64,000 nucleotides of DNA from CAG-217 sp963642245 (GCA_963642245.1 CAVIFY010000002.1:1-64000), one strand, 5' to 3'. Positions 16,093 to 25,177 are shown, counted from the first letter of the stretch. The notes: a model not told the origin generated them from the sequence alone. Program-made: numbers and translations.

Positions 16093-17475
16093 TTATTTTG
16101 CCTTTACATTGCGCACATTGGACCAGGCACCGTAGATCTTGTTGCCGTTCACCGTCTTATAGGCGCGCACTTTCACATAATAGCGCTTGCCCTTGGTGAA
16201 GTTCTTGCCGGTATAACTGGTCTTTCCCTGGCCGGACACGGTGGTCTTGGACACCACTTTCTTAAAGTTCTTGTCCTTGGCCCAATAGATTTGGTAGCCG
16301 CTGGCAGAGCCGCCCACTTTCTTCCAGGTGGCCTTGATCTTATGGCCGCTCTTGGTGGCACTCAGGCCGGTCAAGTTGGGGGTCGCAGGCTTGGTATAAG
16401 CGGTCATATAGACCCAACCGCTGTAATAATTCTTGCCGCCCACTGTGCGGTATGCCCGCACCCGGTAGGTGTAACCGGCACCGGCGGTCAGACTCTTGTG
16501 GGTATAAGAAGTGCTTTTTACCGTTGCCAGGGCCTTATAGCTGTTGCCGCTCTTGCGCTGCAACTGGTAACCGGTGGCACCGGCCGGTTGGTTCCACGCC
16601 AATTTCAGCGAGTTGCTGCCCCGACTGCTCACCCGGAATTTGCCCGGCTTGCCGACAGAGTAGTTCACCGTTACGCCATACTGGCGACCATAGGCGGAAT
16701 TATTACCACGCACCTTTACAAAATAAGTTCCTGCAGACAACCCTTGGGTTGGGAATGTATAATTACCATCGCTGACATAAATGGTTTTATAAGCTACCTC
16801 AGAACGATCTCCATTACCTTCATATTTATATAAATAAACGCTCCAATAACCATCAGCACTTGCCTTGGTATGCGTGATGGTAACGGACACACTGGCTGAG
16901 GAATTTAATACAAATTTATACCAGTCATCGTCACTGTAATCCGTACAAACTCCATATCTTATTGTTCCCATGGTCAAAGGATCTGCTGTGGCAAAATCAT
17001 CATTAAATTCCGTTTCCCAGTTGGATACATAAGTGCACTTGGGCGTTACACTATACTGCCGACCAAGGGGAGAATTATACCCGTAAACCTTAACTAAATA
17101 TATACCGGCAGGCAATCCCAATGATGAGAAAGTATAACTTCCGTCATACACATAAACATCTTTATAATCTAATCTTGTATAGTCTCCATTACCTTCATAC
17201 TTATACAAATATACCCACCAGTAGCCATCTTCATCTGCACGATCAAAGGAGAACTGCACATTCACCTTGGCAGGAGAAGACAAGGTAAACTTGTACCAAT
17301 CCGTATCACTATTATCTGAACACACACCATAAATGGTAGAATTCACCGGCACATAATCCGCAGAGGAATATTCGTCATTATCCTCTGTTTCATAATAGGT
17401 GTCCCCTGCATACGCCGTAAGGCCCACGCTCAAGAGCATCACCAGGGACAGCGCCAGGCTAAGCACTCTTTTCAT
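16093..17475 (-). CDS. Secreted PPC-repeat and fibronectin type III protein
   Basis: Exported protein of 460 residues with a signal peptide (1-23, ending AYA). Two homologous pre-peptidase-C-like beta domains follow (about 28-145 and 152-272), each with an ETEDND or ETEFND start, a DTDWYKF or DDDWYKF strand, the repeated phrase YLYKYEGNGD and a closing GRQY. Two fibronectin type III domains end the protein (about 277-363 and 365-460). No catalytic domain, sortase motif or transmembrane anchor is seen, so it is probably a secreted or wall-associated binding protein. The first half is clearly more AT-rich than neighbouring genes, which suggests transfer. The ATG at 17475 has GGAGGTC upstream; longer frame starts would precede the promoter. 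Confidence 0.85.
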   Translation of the reverse strand: MKRVLSLALSLVMLLSVGLTAYAGDTYYETEDNDEYSSADYVPVNSTIYGVCSDNSDTDWYKFTLSSPAKVNVQFSFDRADEDGYWWVYLYKYEGNGDYTRLDYKDVYVYDGSYTFSSLGLPAGIYLVKVYGYNSPLGRQYSVTPKCTYVSNWETEFNDDFATADPLTMGTIRYGVCTDYSDDDWYKFVLNSSASVSVTITHTKASADGYWSVYLYKYEGNGDRSEVAYKTIYVSDGNYTFPTQGLSAGTYFVKVRGNNSAYGRQYGVTVNYSVGKPGKFRVSSRGSNSLKLAWNQPAGATGYQLQRKSGNSYKALATVKSTSYTHKSLTAGAGYTYRVRAYRTVGGKNYYSGWVYMTAYTKPATPNLTGLSATKSGHKIKATWKKVGGSASGYQIYWAKDKNFKKVVSKTTVSGQGKTSYTGKNFTKGKRYYVKVRAYKTVNGNKIYGAWSNVRNVKAK

Positions 17476-17512
17476 ACTTTTGACCTCCAATAGAAATATA
17501 ATTTGTACTTCC

Positions 17513-17541
17513 ATTGTAGGCAACTGCGCTGCCAAAAACAA
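17513..17541 (-). promoter_or_regulatory. Promoter of the PPC/FN3 gene
   Basis: On the minus strand TTGTTT and TACAAT with a 17-nt spacer, about 38 nt upstream of the start codon. Confidence 0.6.
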
Positions 17542-17612
17542 TACGCCGCCAGCGTACACCGGGGCGTTTTTTTGAAAAAATGCAGATTTTTTTATGCTTT
17601 GAGCAAAATTAT

Positions 17613-17648
17613 CAGCTCCCCTTTGTGCAAGAGGAGCCGTGTTTTTTG
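17613..17648. terminator. Hairpin repeat copy 2, terminator of the lacZ-GH36 operon
   Basis: A 36-nt element with the stem GCTCCCCTTT / AAGAGGAGC around a short loop, 32/36 identical to 16056-16091. It lies 14 nt after the stop of the GH36 gene. The minus strand continues with GATAATTTTGC and the plus strand with GTGTTTTTTG. Confidence 0.7.
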
Positions 17649-17662
17649 TATGGAACCGTGGA

Positions 17663-19321
17663 TTACTTTTCGTCTGCGCCAAAGGCGAAGATCTGGCCGG
17701 TGTACACATTGAACTGCATGGTACAAGGACGGTCGCTCTGGGTATAATGCACGGTGAGCACATCGCCCTCCTGGCGCACATCCGTCAAGGTAGCGGTATC
17801 GGCCAAGGTATCCGCAAACAGGCTGGCCTGCTCCGGCTTATAGGTGCTCACATCGTCCGAGGTGAAGAGCACGCCACCAAACAGCTGAATGAACTTCGCC
17901 AGCAGCGCCTGCTGCTCCTGGGTAAAGCTGATATTGTTGCGCCGCAGCAGGAACACATCCGGGTCGTTCAGGAACGCCCGGCCGTTCAGCCCACGGCGAT
18001 ACACGCTGTTGAGCACCGCATTGGGGGTAGACACATCTTCCCGGTGCATACGGCGGCGATAGGCGGTATGAGGCCAGCTAAGGGCCATATCCGCACCGAT
18101 GCGCATATAGTCCGCCACGCCAAAGCTGGGCAACATCGGCGTGCCGCAAGCCAGCAGCAGCTTATCCTCGCCCACGCACTCCCGCAGCAGCTCCATAGCG
18201 TCATAGGCCACCTGGCCGCGGGTCTTGCCGTACAAGGGCTTTACGGAAGCGGCGTACAAAAAGTCCAGCTTCACCATATCAAAGCCCCAGGTATGCAGCA
18301 CCGTTTGGAACACCTGCTTGATATACGCCCGGGCCTCTTTATGGTAAATATCCAGGGCATAGAAGCCGCCCCAGTTGGCGCCCACCATCAGGGGGCTGCC
18401 CTTTTTGTCCGTCACCAGCCAGCCCGGGTGCTTCTTAGCCAGGTAGGCATTCTTCTGCACCGCAAAAGGCGCCAGCCAAAGCCCGGCTTTCAACCCCCGC
18501 TCGTGAACCGCGTCTGCCACCCGGCGCATACCGAACGGGAACTTCTTGCTGTCCACAGACAGCCAGTCGCCCACGGCGGTCTGGTAGCCGTCGTCCACCT
18601 GGAAGGTGTTGACCCCGGCGCAGGGCGCAATGGCCCGCAGGTCGTGCATAATGATATTGTGATTGATATTGCTGTAATAGTTGTACCAGGAGGTATAGCC
18701 CCGCAGCTTTTCCGTTTGGCGGGGGTGCACGCCCATAGCGGCAAAGTAGCCGTCAAACACCGCGTCATAACTCCCCTGCTGCATATAGAGATCCAGCACC
18801 GGGTAGTCCTCCGTGAGCATCAGCCCCTCCAGGTCCTTAGACACAGACAGCACATTGCGGTTCATATCCGCCGTGATCACGGTAAAGCCGGTGCGGTCCG
18901 TCAGGGAGCCGATAAAGTCCAGGGTGTCGCCGGTGCGCACATAGGCAAAGCCGTGGGAATGGAACACGCCCACCTGTTTCTCCTCCGGCACAAAGGTGTA
19001 GTCCCCCACAAACCGCATACCAAACCGGCGCCCGGCAATGGACTTGCCAAAGGTGCCCAGCCCGGGCATACGCTCCGTGGGGCCAAACTCCCGGCTGTCC
19101 GTCCAGGACTGAAAACCGTTGGCCATAAAGCGACTGGCCGGGGTAAACAGGAACGGAAGCTCCAGCACAAAGCTGCGCACCTGCATAGGCGCAGTGGGGT
19201 GCAGGGTCACCTGCAAGCGGTGGTCGCTCTCCTGCACCTGCAAAAGCAGGTCCTCATTGCTGCCGGTGGCCGTCTTGACGGCGCTGCCCAGCTTGTAATC
19301 AATATGGTAGGAAAAAGTCAT
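17663..19321 (-). CDS. GH36-type alpha-galactosidase
   Basis: Clan GH-D glycosidase of 552 residues, expected to remove alpha-galactosyl groups from oligosaccharides such as melibiose or raffinose. An N-terminal beta-sandwich (about 1-200) precedes the TIM barrel. FQVDDGYQ (about 240-247), KLDFLY with nucleophile Asp353 and MRIGAD with acid/base Asp411 are family hallmarks. It is shorter than classical 700-residue GH36 enzymes, so other alpha-glycosidic specificities in this clan remain possible. The ATG at 19321 has GGAGAG 9 nt upstream; an ATG at 19342 overlapping the lacZ stop (TAATG) is the alternative. It is the second gene of the lacZ operon. No signal peptide is seen, so it is cytoplasmic. 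Confidence 0.85.
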   Translation of the reverse strand: MTFSYHIDYKLGSAVKTATGSNEDLLLQVQESDHRLQVTLHPTAPMQVRSFVLELPFLFTPASRFMANGFQSWTDSREFGPTERMPGLGTFGKSIAGRRFGMRFVGDYTFVPEEKQVGVFHSHGFAYVRTGDTLDFIGSLTDRTGFTVITADMNRNVLSVSKDLEGLMLTEDYPVLDLYMQQGSYDAVFDGYFAAMGVHPRQTEKLRGYTSWYNYYSNINHNIIMHDLRAIAPCAGVNTFQVDDGYQTAVGDWLSVDSKKFPFGMRRVADAVHERGLKAGLWLAPFAVQKNAYLAKKHPGWLVTDKKGSPLMVGANWGGFYALDIYHKEARAYIKQVFQTVLHTWGFDMVKLDFLYAASVKPLYGKTRGQVAYDAMELLRECVGEDKLLLACGTPMLPSFGVADYMRIGADMALSWPHTAYRRRMHREDVSTPNAVLNSVYRRGLNGRAFLNDPDVFLLRRNNISFTQEQQALLAKFIQLFGGVLFTSDDVSTYKPEQASLFADTLADTATLTDVRQEGDVLTVHYTQSDRPCTMQFNVYTGQIFAFGADEK

Positions 19322-19341
19322 GGGGCGTTTCTCTCCAATCA

Positions 19342-22300
19342 TTATTTTTTGAATTGCAGGGCGCAGCGCAGGGTCACGGTCTGCATTTTCGGCAGCTTGT
19401 ACTGGGGCTTTAAGGTGGCCACAGCCGGCACATCGCCGCCAACGCCCTGCTGGCCGCCGTCAATATTCACCGTCAGGAAATCGTGGCGGGGCAGGTCACA
19501 GGAATGCTTGGCTGCGTCCAGTTCATCAAGAGTATAAGGGTGCACGCTGGCCTCAAAAGCGCGGCTGACAGCGTCTACCCGCAGCTTTACATCGCTGCCC
19601 ACTTCCATCCAGCGCACATCGCAGCGGTTGCCGTTCTCCTGAGGATACAGATAGTCGTGGATAAAATCCTCGGCGCTCTTAAAGTGATATACGCCCAGGT
19701 ACGCGCCGGTCTTGCGGTCGCAGTAGTTCTCGTGGGGGCCTTTGCCGTAATAGGTCACGCCGTCCTCCCCGGACATCAGCTGGAAAGTGATACCGTAGCG
19801 GGGCAGGTCCATGGGCACGATATTGCGGCAGGTCTGGGTCACCAGCACCCGGCCGGAGGGCAGCACCACATAAGTGGTCTCTACCTGATCCAAATAGCGG
19901 CACAGCCAGCGCACGGTGATCTTCACCGCGTCTTTGCCCTGGGTGGCCGTTACATCCAGCGGGGTCATAGACTTGCTGGCGTTCTTAAAGGCATTCAGCC
20001 CGATCAGGGTGCGCACAAAGTCAAAGGGAATTTGGGCAATGCGCTCATTGTCAATATTGGCACGGCCAAAGCAGGGGCGCACGCCGCTGCGCAGGCACTC
20101 GTGACCGTCCAGCTCATAGGAACTCAGCTCGCCGGTCTTTTTAGAAACAGCCAGGCTGAAGTGATCGCCGCTGACCACATAGGCGTCTGCCCGCTTGCAC
20201 AGGCTGATGGCGCCGGGGACCTCTTTCTTTACAGAGAAGTCATACTGCCCCAGCACAAACTGCTCTCTGGCCATCAGGTGACCGGCAGGCAGGTACATAG
20301 CGTCCGCCTTCAAGATCAAGTATGCGTCCAGCAGCTGCTCGCTCTTGGTGTTCAGGTCAAAGGGAAGTTCGATCTTCACCTTCTCCAAATGGCCCGCTGC
20401 CGGCAGATCCATGGTCTCCTCCCGCAGCACGCCGCTCTCGTCGGACAGGGTCAGCCGCAGAGCAAAGGCGCTCAGGGGGGTGAACATAAACCGATTGACG
20501 ATCTGCAAGGTGTTGCCTACCAGGGTAAAGTCCGCCTGCTGGTAGCACTTGACCACCTCATAATAATGGGGGTTGGGCGAACGGTCGCCGCGGAACACAC
20601 CGTTAAAGGCAAAGTTGCCGTCGTTGGGCTTGTCGCCAAAGTCGCCGCCGTAGTTCCACTTGTCCTTGCCGTCCTTGGTCTTGGTACGAATGGCCTGGTC
20701 CGCAAAGTCCCAAATATAGCCGCCGGCCAGTCGGTCGTACTTCTTAAAATCGTTCCAGTAATCGGAGAAGTTGCCCATGGAGTTGCCCATGGCGTGGGAA
20801 TACTCGCACTGGATAAAGGGCTTATCCCGGTACATCTCCGGGGTCAGGCGATAGCCCATGCCGCTGTTCCAAAGGGCGCGGCTGTGGATATGGGGCTTGT
20901 TCTCGCCGATCTCTTTCATCTCCGTCTGCACGGTGTACATCTCGCTAAACAGATCGCTGGTCTCCAAATGGGCGTCCGGCTCATAGTGGAAGGGCCGGGT
21001 GCGGTCGATCTGCTGGGCAGCCCGCTTCATATCCGGGAACGCCTTGCCGTTGCCGCTCTCATTGCCCAGGGACCAAAAGAGAATACAGCTGTGGTTCTTA
21101 AAGGAATTGACCATATTGGTCATACGGTAGCAGCACTGGGCGCTCCACTTGGGATTGCTTGCGGGAATTTGCTGGGCCAGGCCGTGGGTCTCCAGGTTGT
21201 TCTCGCTCATCACCAAAAGCCCGATCTCGTCGCACAGCTCATAGAACCGGCGGGAATTGGGATAATGGCAGGTGCGCACATTGGTAATGTTGCTGCGCTT
21301 AAGCAGCTCCAGATCGGAGCGGATAATGCTCTCCGGCACGGCGTGGCCGTAATCCGGGTGGAAGTCGTGGCGGTTCACGCCGCAGATCTTCAGCGGCACG
21401 CCGTTCAGGAGAATGAACGGTCCCCGCTTGGTGTTCGGGTCATAGCCGATGATCTTTACTTCTCTAAAGCCGTATTTATGGGTGCGCAGATCCACCGGCT
21501 CCCCGGCCACCAGCAAGGTGGTCTCTACCGTGTACAGGTACGGGTCCTCGTGGCTCCACAGATGGGGTGCCTCCACGGTGCAGTCGGTATCTACCGTCAC
21601 CCGGCAGCCGTCCTCCAGCACCGGGCAGCGGGCGTCCATTTGGCCTACCGCCTTGCCCTCTGCGTCTAAAATACGCACCTGATAGGCAGCGTCTGCGCAG
21701 GCCGTGCCCCGGCACTCCACCGCCACCTGCATACGGAAGTGGGCCGTCTGATAATCCTCTGCAAATTCGCTGTAAAAATAAGTGTCCTGAATATAGGTCT
21801 TGGGCTTGAACACCAGGTTCACATCCCGAAAGATACCGGACAGCCGCCACATATCCTGGTCCTCCAGGTAGCTGCCGTCACAGAACTGGTGCACCGTGAC
21901 CGCCAGGCGGTTCTTGCCCGGGTGCACAAAGCGGGTCACATCGTACTCCGTCTCGTCAAAAGTATCCTGGGAATAGCCCACAAAGGTGCCGTTCATATAC
22001 ACCTCGCCGCAGGAATTGATCCCGCCAAAGTGCACGAACACATTGTCCGCCAGCTCCGCCTCGGTCAACTCAAAGTCCCGAATATACAGACCCTGCGGGT
22101 TCTTCTTATCGTCAATATGGGGAATATTGATCTTGGAGATGGGCGTGGGGTAATTGATATTGGTATAATTGGGCACACCGTAGCCCTTGATCTGCCACTC
22201 GGAGGGCACCTCCAGATCGTCAAAGCTAAAGGGGTCGAATTCCGGCTCCTGATAGCCCTCTATGGTCTGATCGCTGCCGGGCAGGAACTTAAACTTCCAA

Positions 22301-22428
22301 ATGCCGTTCAGCAGTCGGCGCTTTTCTTCCCCGGTATGTACATCCTTGGGAAAACCGGCGGCGCTGCGCCGCTCGGTGTTGACGCTAAATGTGTCTATAT
22401 CTTGCCAAATGGGTATATCTTTCTTCAT
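19342..22428 (-). CDS. lacZ: GH2 beta-galactosidase (LacZ type)
   Basis: Large beta-galactosidase of 1028 residues, the full LacZ length. It has the sugar-binding domain (about 40-205), an immunoglobulin-like domain, the catalytic TIM barrel, another beta domain and the C-terminal small chain domain (about 750-1020). FWSLGNESGN carries the acid/base Glu457 and FIQCEYSHAMGN carries the nucleophile Glu542. It should hydrolyse lactose and related beta-galactosides in the cytoplasm. It is the first gene of an operon with the alpha-galactosidase; no transporter is in the operon. AAGGAGTAACAAT precedes the ATG. Confidence 0.95.
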   Translation of the reverse strand: MKKDIPIWQDIDTFSVNTERRSAAGFPKDVHTGEEKRRLLNGIWKFKFLPGSDQTIEGYQEPEFDPFSFDDLEVPSEWQIKGYGVPNYTNINYPTPISKINIPHIDDKKNPQGLYIRDFELTEAELADNVFVHFGGINSCGEVYMNGTFVGYSQDTFDETEYDVTRFVHPGKNRLAVTVHQFCDGSYLEDQDMWRLSGIFRDVNLVFKPKTYIQDTYFYSEFAEDYQTAHFRMQVAVECRGTACADAAYQVRILDAEGKAVGQMDARCPVLEDGCRVTVDTDCTVEAPHLWSHEDPYLYTVETTLLVAGEPVDLRTHKYGFREVKIIGYDPNTKRGPFILLNGVPLKICGVNRHDFHPDYGHAVPESIIRSDLELLKRSNITNVRTCHYPNSRRFYELCDEIGLLVMSENNLETHGLAQQIPASNPKWSAQCCYRMTNMVNSFKNHSCILFWSLGNESGNGKAFPDMKRAAQQIDRTRPFHYEPDAHLETSDLFSEMYTVQTEMKEIGENKPHIHSRALWNSGMGYRLTPEMYRDKPFIQCEYSHAMGNSMGNFSDYWNDFKKYDRLAGGYIWDFADQAIRTKTKDGKDKWNYGGDFGDKPNDGNFAFNGVFRGDRSPNPHYYEVVKCYQQADFTLVGNTLQIVNRFMFTPLSAFALRLTLSDESGVLREETMDLPAAGHLEKVKIELPFDLNTKSEQLLDAYLILKADAMYLPAGHLMAREQFVLGQYDFSVKKEVPGAISLCKRADAYVVSGDHFSLAVSKKTGELSSYELDGHECLRSGVRPCFGRANIDNERIAQIPFDFVRTLIGLNAFKNASKSMTPLDVTATQGKDAVKITVRWLCRYLDQVETTYVVLPSGRVLVTQTCRNIVPMDLPRYGITFQLMSGEDGVTYYGKGPHENYCDRKTGAYLGVYHFKSAEDFIHDYLYPQENGNRCDVRWMEVGSDVKLRVDAVSRAFEASVHPYTLDELDAAKHSCDLPRHDFLTVNIDGGQQGVGGDVPAVATLKPQYKLPKMQTVTLRCALQFKK

Positions 22429-22491
22429 ATTGTTACTCCTTACGGTTTAGAATCCCCGCCGCAGGCCAAAGGGCAAACTGCGGTCAATAAC

Positions 22492-22520
22492 AGTATAGCG
22501 GAAACGGCGGCACTTTTCAA
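22492..22520 (-). promoter_or_regulatory. Promoter of the lacZ-GH36 operon
   Basis: On the minus strand TTGAAA and TATACT with a 17-nt spacer, about 63 nt upstream of lacZ. Confidence 0.68.
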
Positions 22521-22552
22521 TGCAAAATCCGCAAATCACCGGGATAATGGGC

Positions 22553-22596
22553 AAAAAAGGAGCAGACCGTCGAACCACCGACGATCTGCTCCTTTG
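22553..22596 (-). terminator. Terminator after the amidohydrolase gene
   Basis: Stem GGAGCAGA / TCTGCTCC with an inner CGTCG/CGACG arm. Read leftwards it is followed by TTTTTT. Confidence 0.85.
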
Positions 22597-22616
22597 TTAT
22601 GCGACACTGTCGCCCA

Positions 22617-23699
22617 TCAGGCAATAAATGTACTGTACAGTTTGGAGATAAAGCCCCGCAACCGCCGGGCCTGCTTCTCCTTGCGGGTCAATGGAAGATC
22701 CCGGTAGCACACGGTGCCGCCCTGCACCTGCACCCCTAAGATCTCGCCCAGCCGGGGCACCAGGCGCACCGCATTCTCCGTAAACATAGCCCGCTTGTCC
22801 CGGTCGTTCAAACCGCTGATCGTCTCCAACCCGCCGGACAGCGCCAGGCAGCCCACATCCGGGGTATAGGGCGTGTCCGAGCCGTACAGCAAATTCTCCA
22901 CTTTCACATCCCGCAGCAGAGCGTGGAGCTGCTTTTGCAGCGGGAACCCGGCCACATCAAAGTACACATGGCGCATATCCCCCTTAAAGTCCAGGGGCAC
23001 CCCCGGGGTACTTCCCCGCATTTGCACCGAGAAGCCGCCGATCCGATCGGAAAGAATGGGCAGGAACGCCCCGGCGTGGGGAAAGATCCACTTGATATTG
23101 GGATAGCGGCCAAACACATTTTGCATGACCATTTGCATAAAGGTGCGTGTGGTGTCCATAAAGAACTCCATAGCCGGAATGGGCACATTGCCGTTGACCC
23201 CGGCAGGCAGTCCGGCGGGCTTGGTGGGGTGCACTGCCACCACGGCGCCCCGCTCGTTTAGCACCTCCATCAGCGGGTCATAGGACGGATCGCCCAGGTA
23301 CACGCCGCCGTAGTTGGTAGACAGACCAAAGCCGTCTGCGTGCAGGGTGTCCAGCGCATAACACGCCTCCTCCACCGCCGCCTGCGTATGCGGCAAAGGC
23401 AGACCGGCAAACAGACCAAATTTGTCCGGGTGGGCGGCCACGATCTCCGCCCCCTCCCGGTTGATTTGGCGCACCATCTGCACCTCCGTCTCCTTATCCG
23501 CTCGGGATAAATTGGGCGAAGATACAGAGAGAAAAGCAAAGGCCACGCCCAGCTTTTCCATCAGCTGCAAGTGGTGCTCCACCGACCACTTGGGGGTGGG
23601 AAAGCTGTCCGGCAGCGCGCCCTCGTACCGGGCCAAATAATCATAGTATGTAGGGGAAAGATAGTGGGCGTGGAAGTCCACCTTTTGGTTATAGATCAT
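22617..23699 (-). CDS. Amidohydrolase-2 family metal-dependent hydrolase or decarboxylase (ACMSD-like)
   Basis: TIM-barrel metalloenzyme of 360 residues in the family of aminocarboxymuconate-semialdehyde decarboxylase and gamma-resorcylate/methylsalicylate decarboxylases. Metal ligands are visible as His10 and His12 (DFHAH), His157 (AVHPTK), His208 (FPHAGAF) and Asp275 (YGSDTPY). The family mostly performs nonoxidative decarboxylation or C-C hydrolysis of aromatic or small acids, so either reaction is possible and the substrate is unknown. It is divergent from a TetR-type gene with physically overlapping promoters. The C-terminal 40 residues are basic and not typical. AAGGAG precedes the ATG. 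Confidence 0.85.
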   Translation of the reverse strand: MIYNQKVDFHAHYLSPTYYDYLARYEGALPDSFPTPKWSVEHHLQLMEKLGVAFAFLSVSSPNLSRADKETEVQMVRQINREGAEIVAAHPDKFGLFAGLPLPHTQAAVEEACYALDTLHADGFGLSTNYGGVYLGDPSYDPLMEVLNERGAVVAVHPTKPAGLPAGVNGNVPIPAMEFFMDTTRTFMQMVMQNVFGRYPNIKWIFPHAGAFLPILSDRIGGFSVQMRGSTPGVPLDFKGDMRHVYFDVAGFPLQKQLHALLRDVKVENLLYGSDTPYTPDVGCLALSGGLETISGLNDRDKRAMFTENAVRLVPRLGEILGVQVQGGTVCYRDLPLTRKEKQARRLRGFISKLYSTFIA

Positions 23700-23727
23700 A
23701 GTCGCTCCTTACAAAGTCACACAGGTG

Positions 23728-23756
23728 TTGCATTTTGTTCGCATATTTAGTATAAT
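23728..23756 (+). promoter_or_regulatory. Promoter of the TetR-type gene at 23818
   Basis: TTGCAT and TATAAT with a 17-nt spacer. The -10 box overlaps the -10 box of the opposite amidohydrolase promoter by four bases. Confidence 0.75.
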
Positions 23757-23777
23757 CCGATTATCGACTGCAAACAA
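23749..23777 (-). promoter_or_regulatory. Promoter of the amidohydrolase gene
   Basis: On the minus strand TTGTTT and TATACT with a 17-nt spacer, overlapping the rightward promoter, so only one polymerase could bind at a time. Confidence 0.6.
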
Positions 23778-23817
23778 GCCGCAATTTTGGCAAAAGTGTT
23801 GGACTTTGGAGGACAAA

Positions 23818-24387
23818 ATGGAACGACAAAAAGCCGAGTATAAAAGTGCCGTCCGCTCCCGGGAAAAGCTGCTGGGCGCCTACTTTGCCCTGCTGCAAGA
23901 GCGGGAGCCCCGGCAGATCACCGTGGCGGCGTTGGTGCGAAAGGCAGGAGTCAACCGCAGCACCTTTTATGCCCACTATGAGGATATGCAAGCGCTGATC
24001 CGGGCGGTGCACCAACAGCTGACCGACCGGCTGCTGGAAATTCTCGCCCCGCTGCGGGACCCGCAGATTTTGGCAGCGCCCCTGCCCATACTGGAGCGGA
24101 TCACCGCCTTTGTTACAGAGAACGAGACCCTGCTGCGTGCCCTGGCCCGCACCCGCACGGCAGCAGAGCAGATCGCCGGGCTGGAACAGCTGTTTGTGCA
24201 GTATATGGAGGCCCAGCCCTATACGGACCGCAGCCTGCCCTACGCGGTACGCGCCCAGTTTTACGCCGGGGGCGTGGGCCGCACCTACCTGGCCTATCTG
24301 CTGGGCGAGCTGCAATGCCCGCCGGAGCAGTTGGCACCGGCACTGGACCAGCTGATCCGCGCCTCCTCCCTGCTGTTTGGCGGGTAA
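23818..24387 (+). CDS. TetR/AcrR-family transcriptional regulator
   Basis: DNA-binding regulator of 189 residues. The helix-turn-helix lies at about 14-55 with ITVAALVRKAGVNRSTFYAHYE, the same style as the regulator at 3714. The helical C-terminal part should form the dimer and ligand pocket. The ATG at 23818 has TTTGGAGGA upstream; an upstream in-frame extension exists but would begin before the promoter. It is probably the repressor of the divergent amidohydrolase gene. The gene ends three nt before the convergent AraC gene, with no terminator visible between them. Confidence 0.87.
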   Translation: MERQKAEYKSAVRSREKLLGAYFALLQEREPRQITVAALVRKAGVNRSTFYAHYEDMQALIRAVHQQLTDRLLEILAPLRDPQILAAPLPILERITAFVTENETLLRALARTRTAAEQIAGLEQLFVQYMEAQPYTDRSLPYAVRAQFYAGGVGRTYLAYLLGELQCPPEQLAPALDQLIRASSLLFGG

Positions 24388-24390
24388 GGC

Positions 24391-25128
24391 TCAGTCTCCC
24401 TGCGCCCGCCGATACTGCGCCGGGGTGCAGCCGTACCGCTTGCGAAAAGCGGCGATATAATGGCTCTCGTCCGCAAAGCCCAGGTCATAGGCAATGCGGC
24501 GGCAGCCGGTGCCCTCCAGCAGCATAGGCAGCGACGCTTGCAGCCGCTGCTGCAAAATATAAGCGTGCACGGATACACCCATCTCCCGCTTGAACCGCAC
24601 GCCCAAGTAATCCTTAGATAGCCCCGCCTCTGCCGCCAGCAAAGACAGGGGCATTTTTTCGTGCAAATGGATATGGATATAGTGCACACAGCGGCGCACC
24701 GGGGGCGACAGCAGCGCGCCGGACTTGGCAGCCGCCACCGCCTGCACCAGCTCCGTTGCCCGGCGGCGCAGGCAGTCAATACAGGCGTCCATGGTGTCCA
24801 GCCGGTCCACCTCACGCAGGTACGCGTCGCTGAGATGATAGGCGTCCGTCTCGTCCAGCCCGCCTAAAATGGCATAATGAATGGCAATGGCCACGGTAGC
24901 TACTGCCCAGTATTTCACCTGGCGCAGCCGATCGCCGGACATGGTGCCCACCACAAAGCCGTGGGCCATATAATCCGCAATGGCCCGGTCCATAGCCGTC
25001 TCGTCCCCCTGCTCAATGGCGGTACACAGCGCCCGCTCCAGGGCAAAGGGGGTGTGGGTCTTGCCGCTCTCCCGGGTGTCATACAACGGGTGCGCCGTTG
25101 CCGGCAGCACTTCCACTTGATAAGGCAT
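24391..25128 (-). CDS. AraC-family transcriptional regulator
   Basis: Regulator of about 245 residues. The N-terminal 140 residues are not an evident cupin and may be the sensing part. The C-terminal AraC DNA-binding domain (about 145-242) has both helix-turn-helix units: MPLSLLAAEAGLSKDYLGVRFK, then GCRRIAYDLGFADESHYIAAFRKRYGCTP. I prefer the second ATG (25128), 8 nt from GGAGG, over the ATG at 25134, which is only 2 nt from it. It is divergent from the GH3 beta-glucosidase and probably activates it. Confidence 0.87.
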   Translation of the reverse strand: MPYQVEVLPATAHPLYDTRESGKTHTPFALERALCTAIEQGDETAMDRAIADYMAHGFVVGTMSGDRLRQVKYWAVATVAIAIHYAILGGLDETDAYHLSDAYLREVDRLDTMDACIDCLRRRATELVQAVAAAKSGALLSPPVRRCVHYIHIHLHEKMPLSLLAAEAGLSKDYLGVRFKREMGVSVHAYILQQRLQASLPMLLEGTGCRRIAYDLGFADESHYIAAFRKRYGCTPAQYRRAQGD

Positions 25129-25148
25129 TTTCATTCCCTCCCGGTTGG

Positions 25149-25177
25149 ATTATATCGCGTTTTTCTTCTATTTACAA
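25149..25177 (-). promoter_or_regulatory. Promoter of the AraC-type gene
   Basis: On the minus strand TTGTAA and TATAAT with a 17-nt spacer, about 20 nt before the start. Confidence 0.75.

Noticed and set aside
16700..17400. AT-rich segment as a possible prophage or insertion sequence
   Set aside because: No integrase, transposase, terminal repeats or target duplication; it is coding sequence of the PPC domains.
19483..21669. A 728-codon open frame on the plus strand opposite lacZ
   Set aside because: It is antisense to a complete LacZ with catalytic motifs, and its composition (rich in His, Ala, Gly, Val) is the usual result of a GC-rich gene read backwards.
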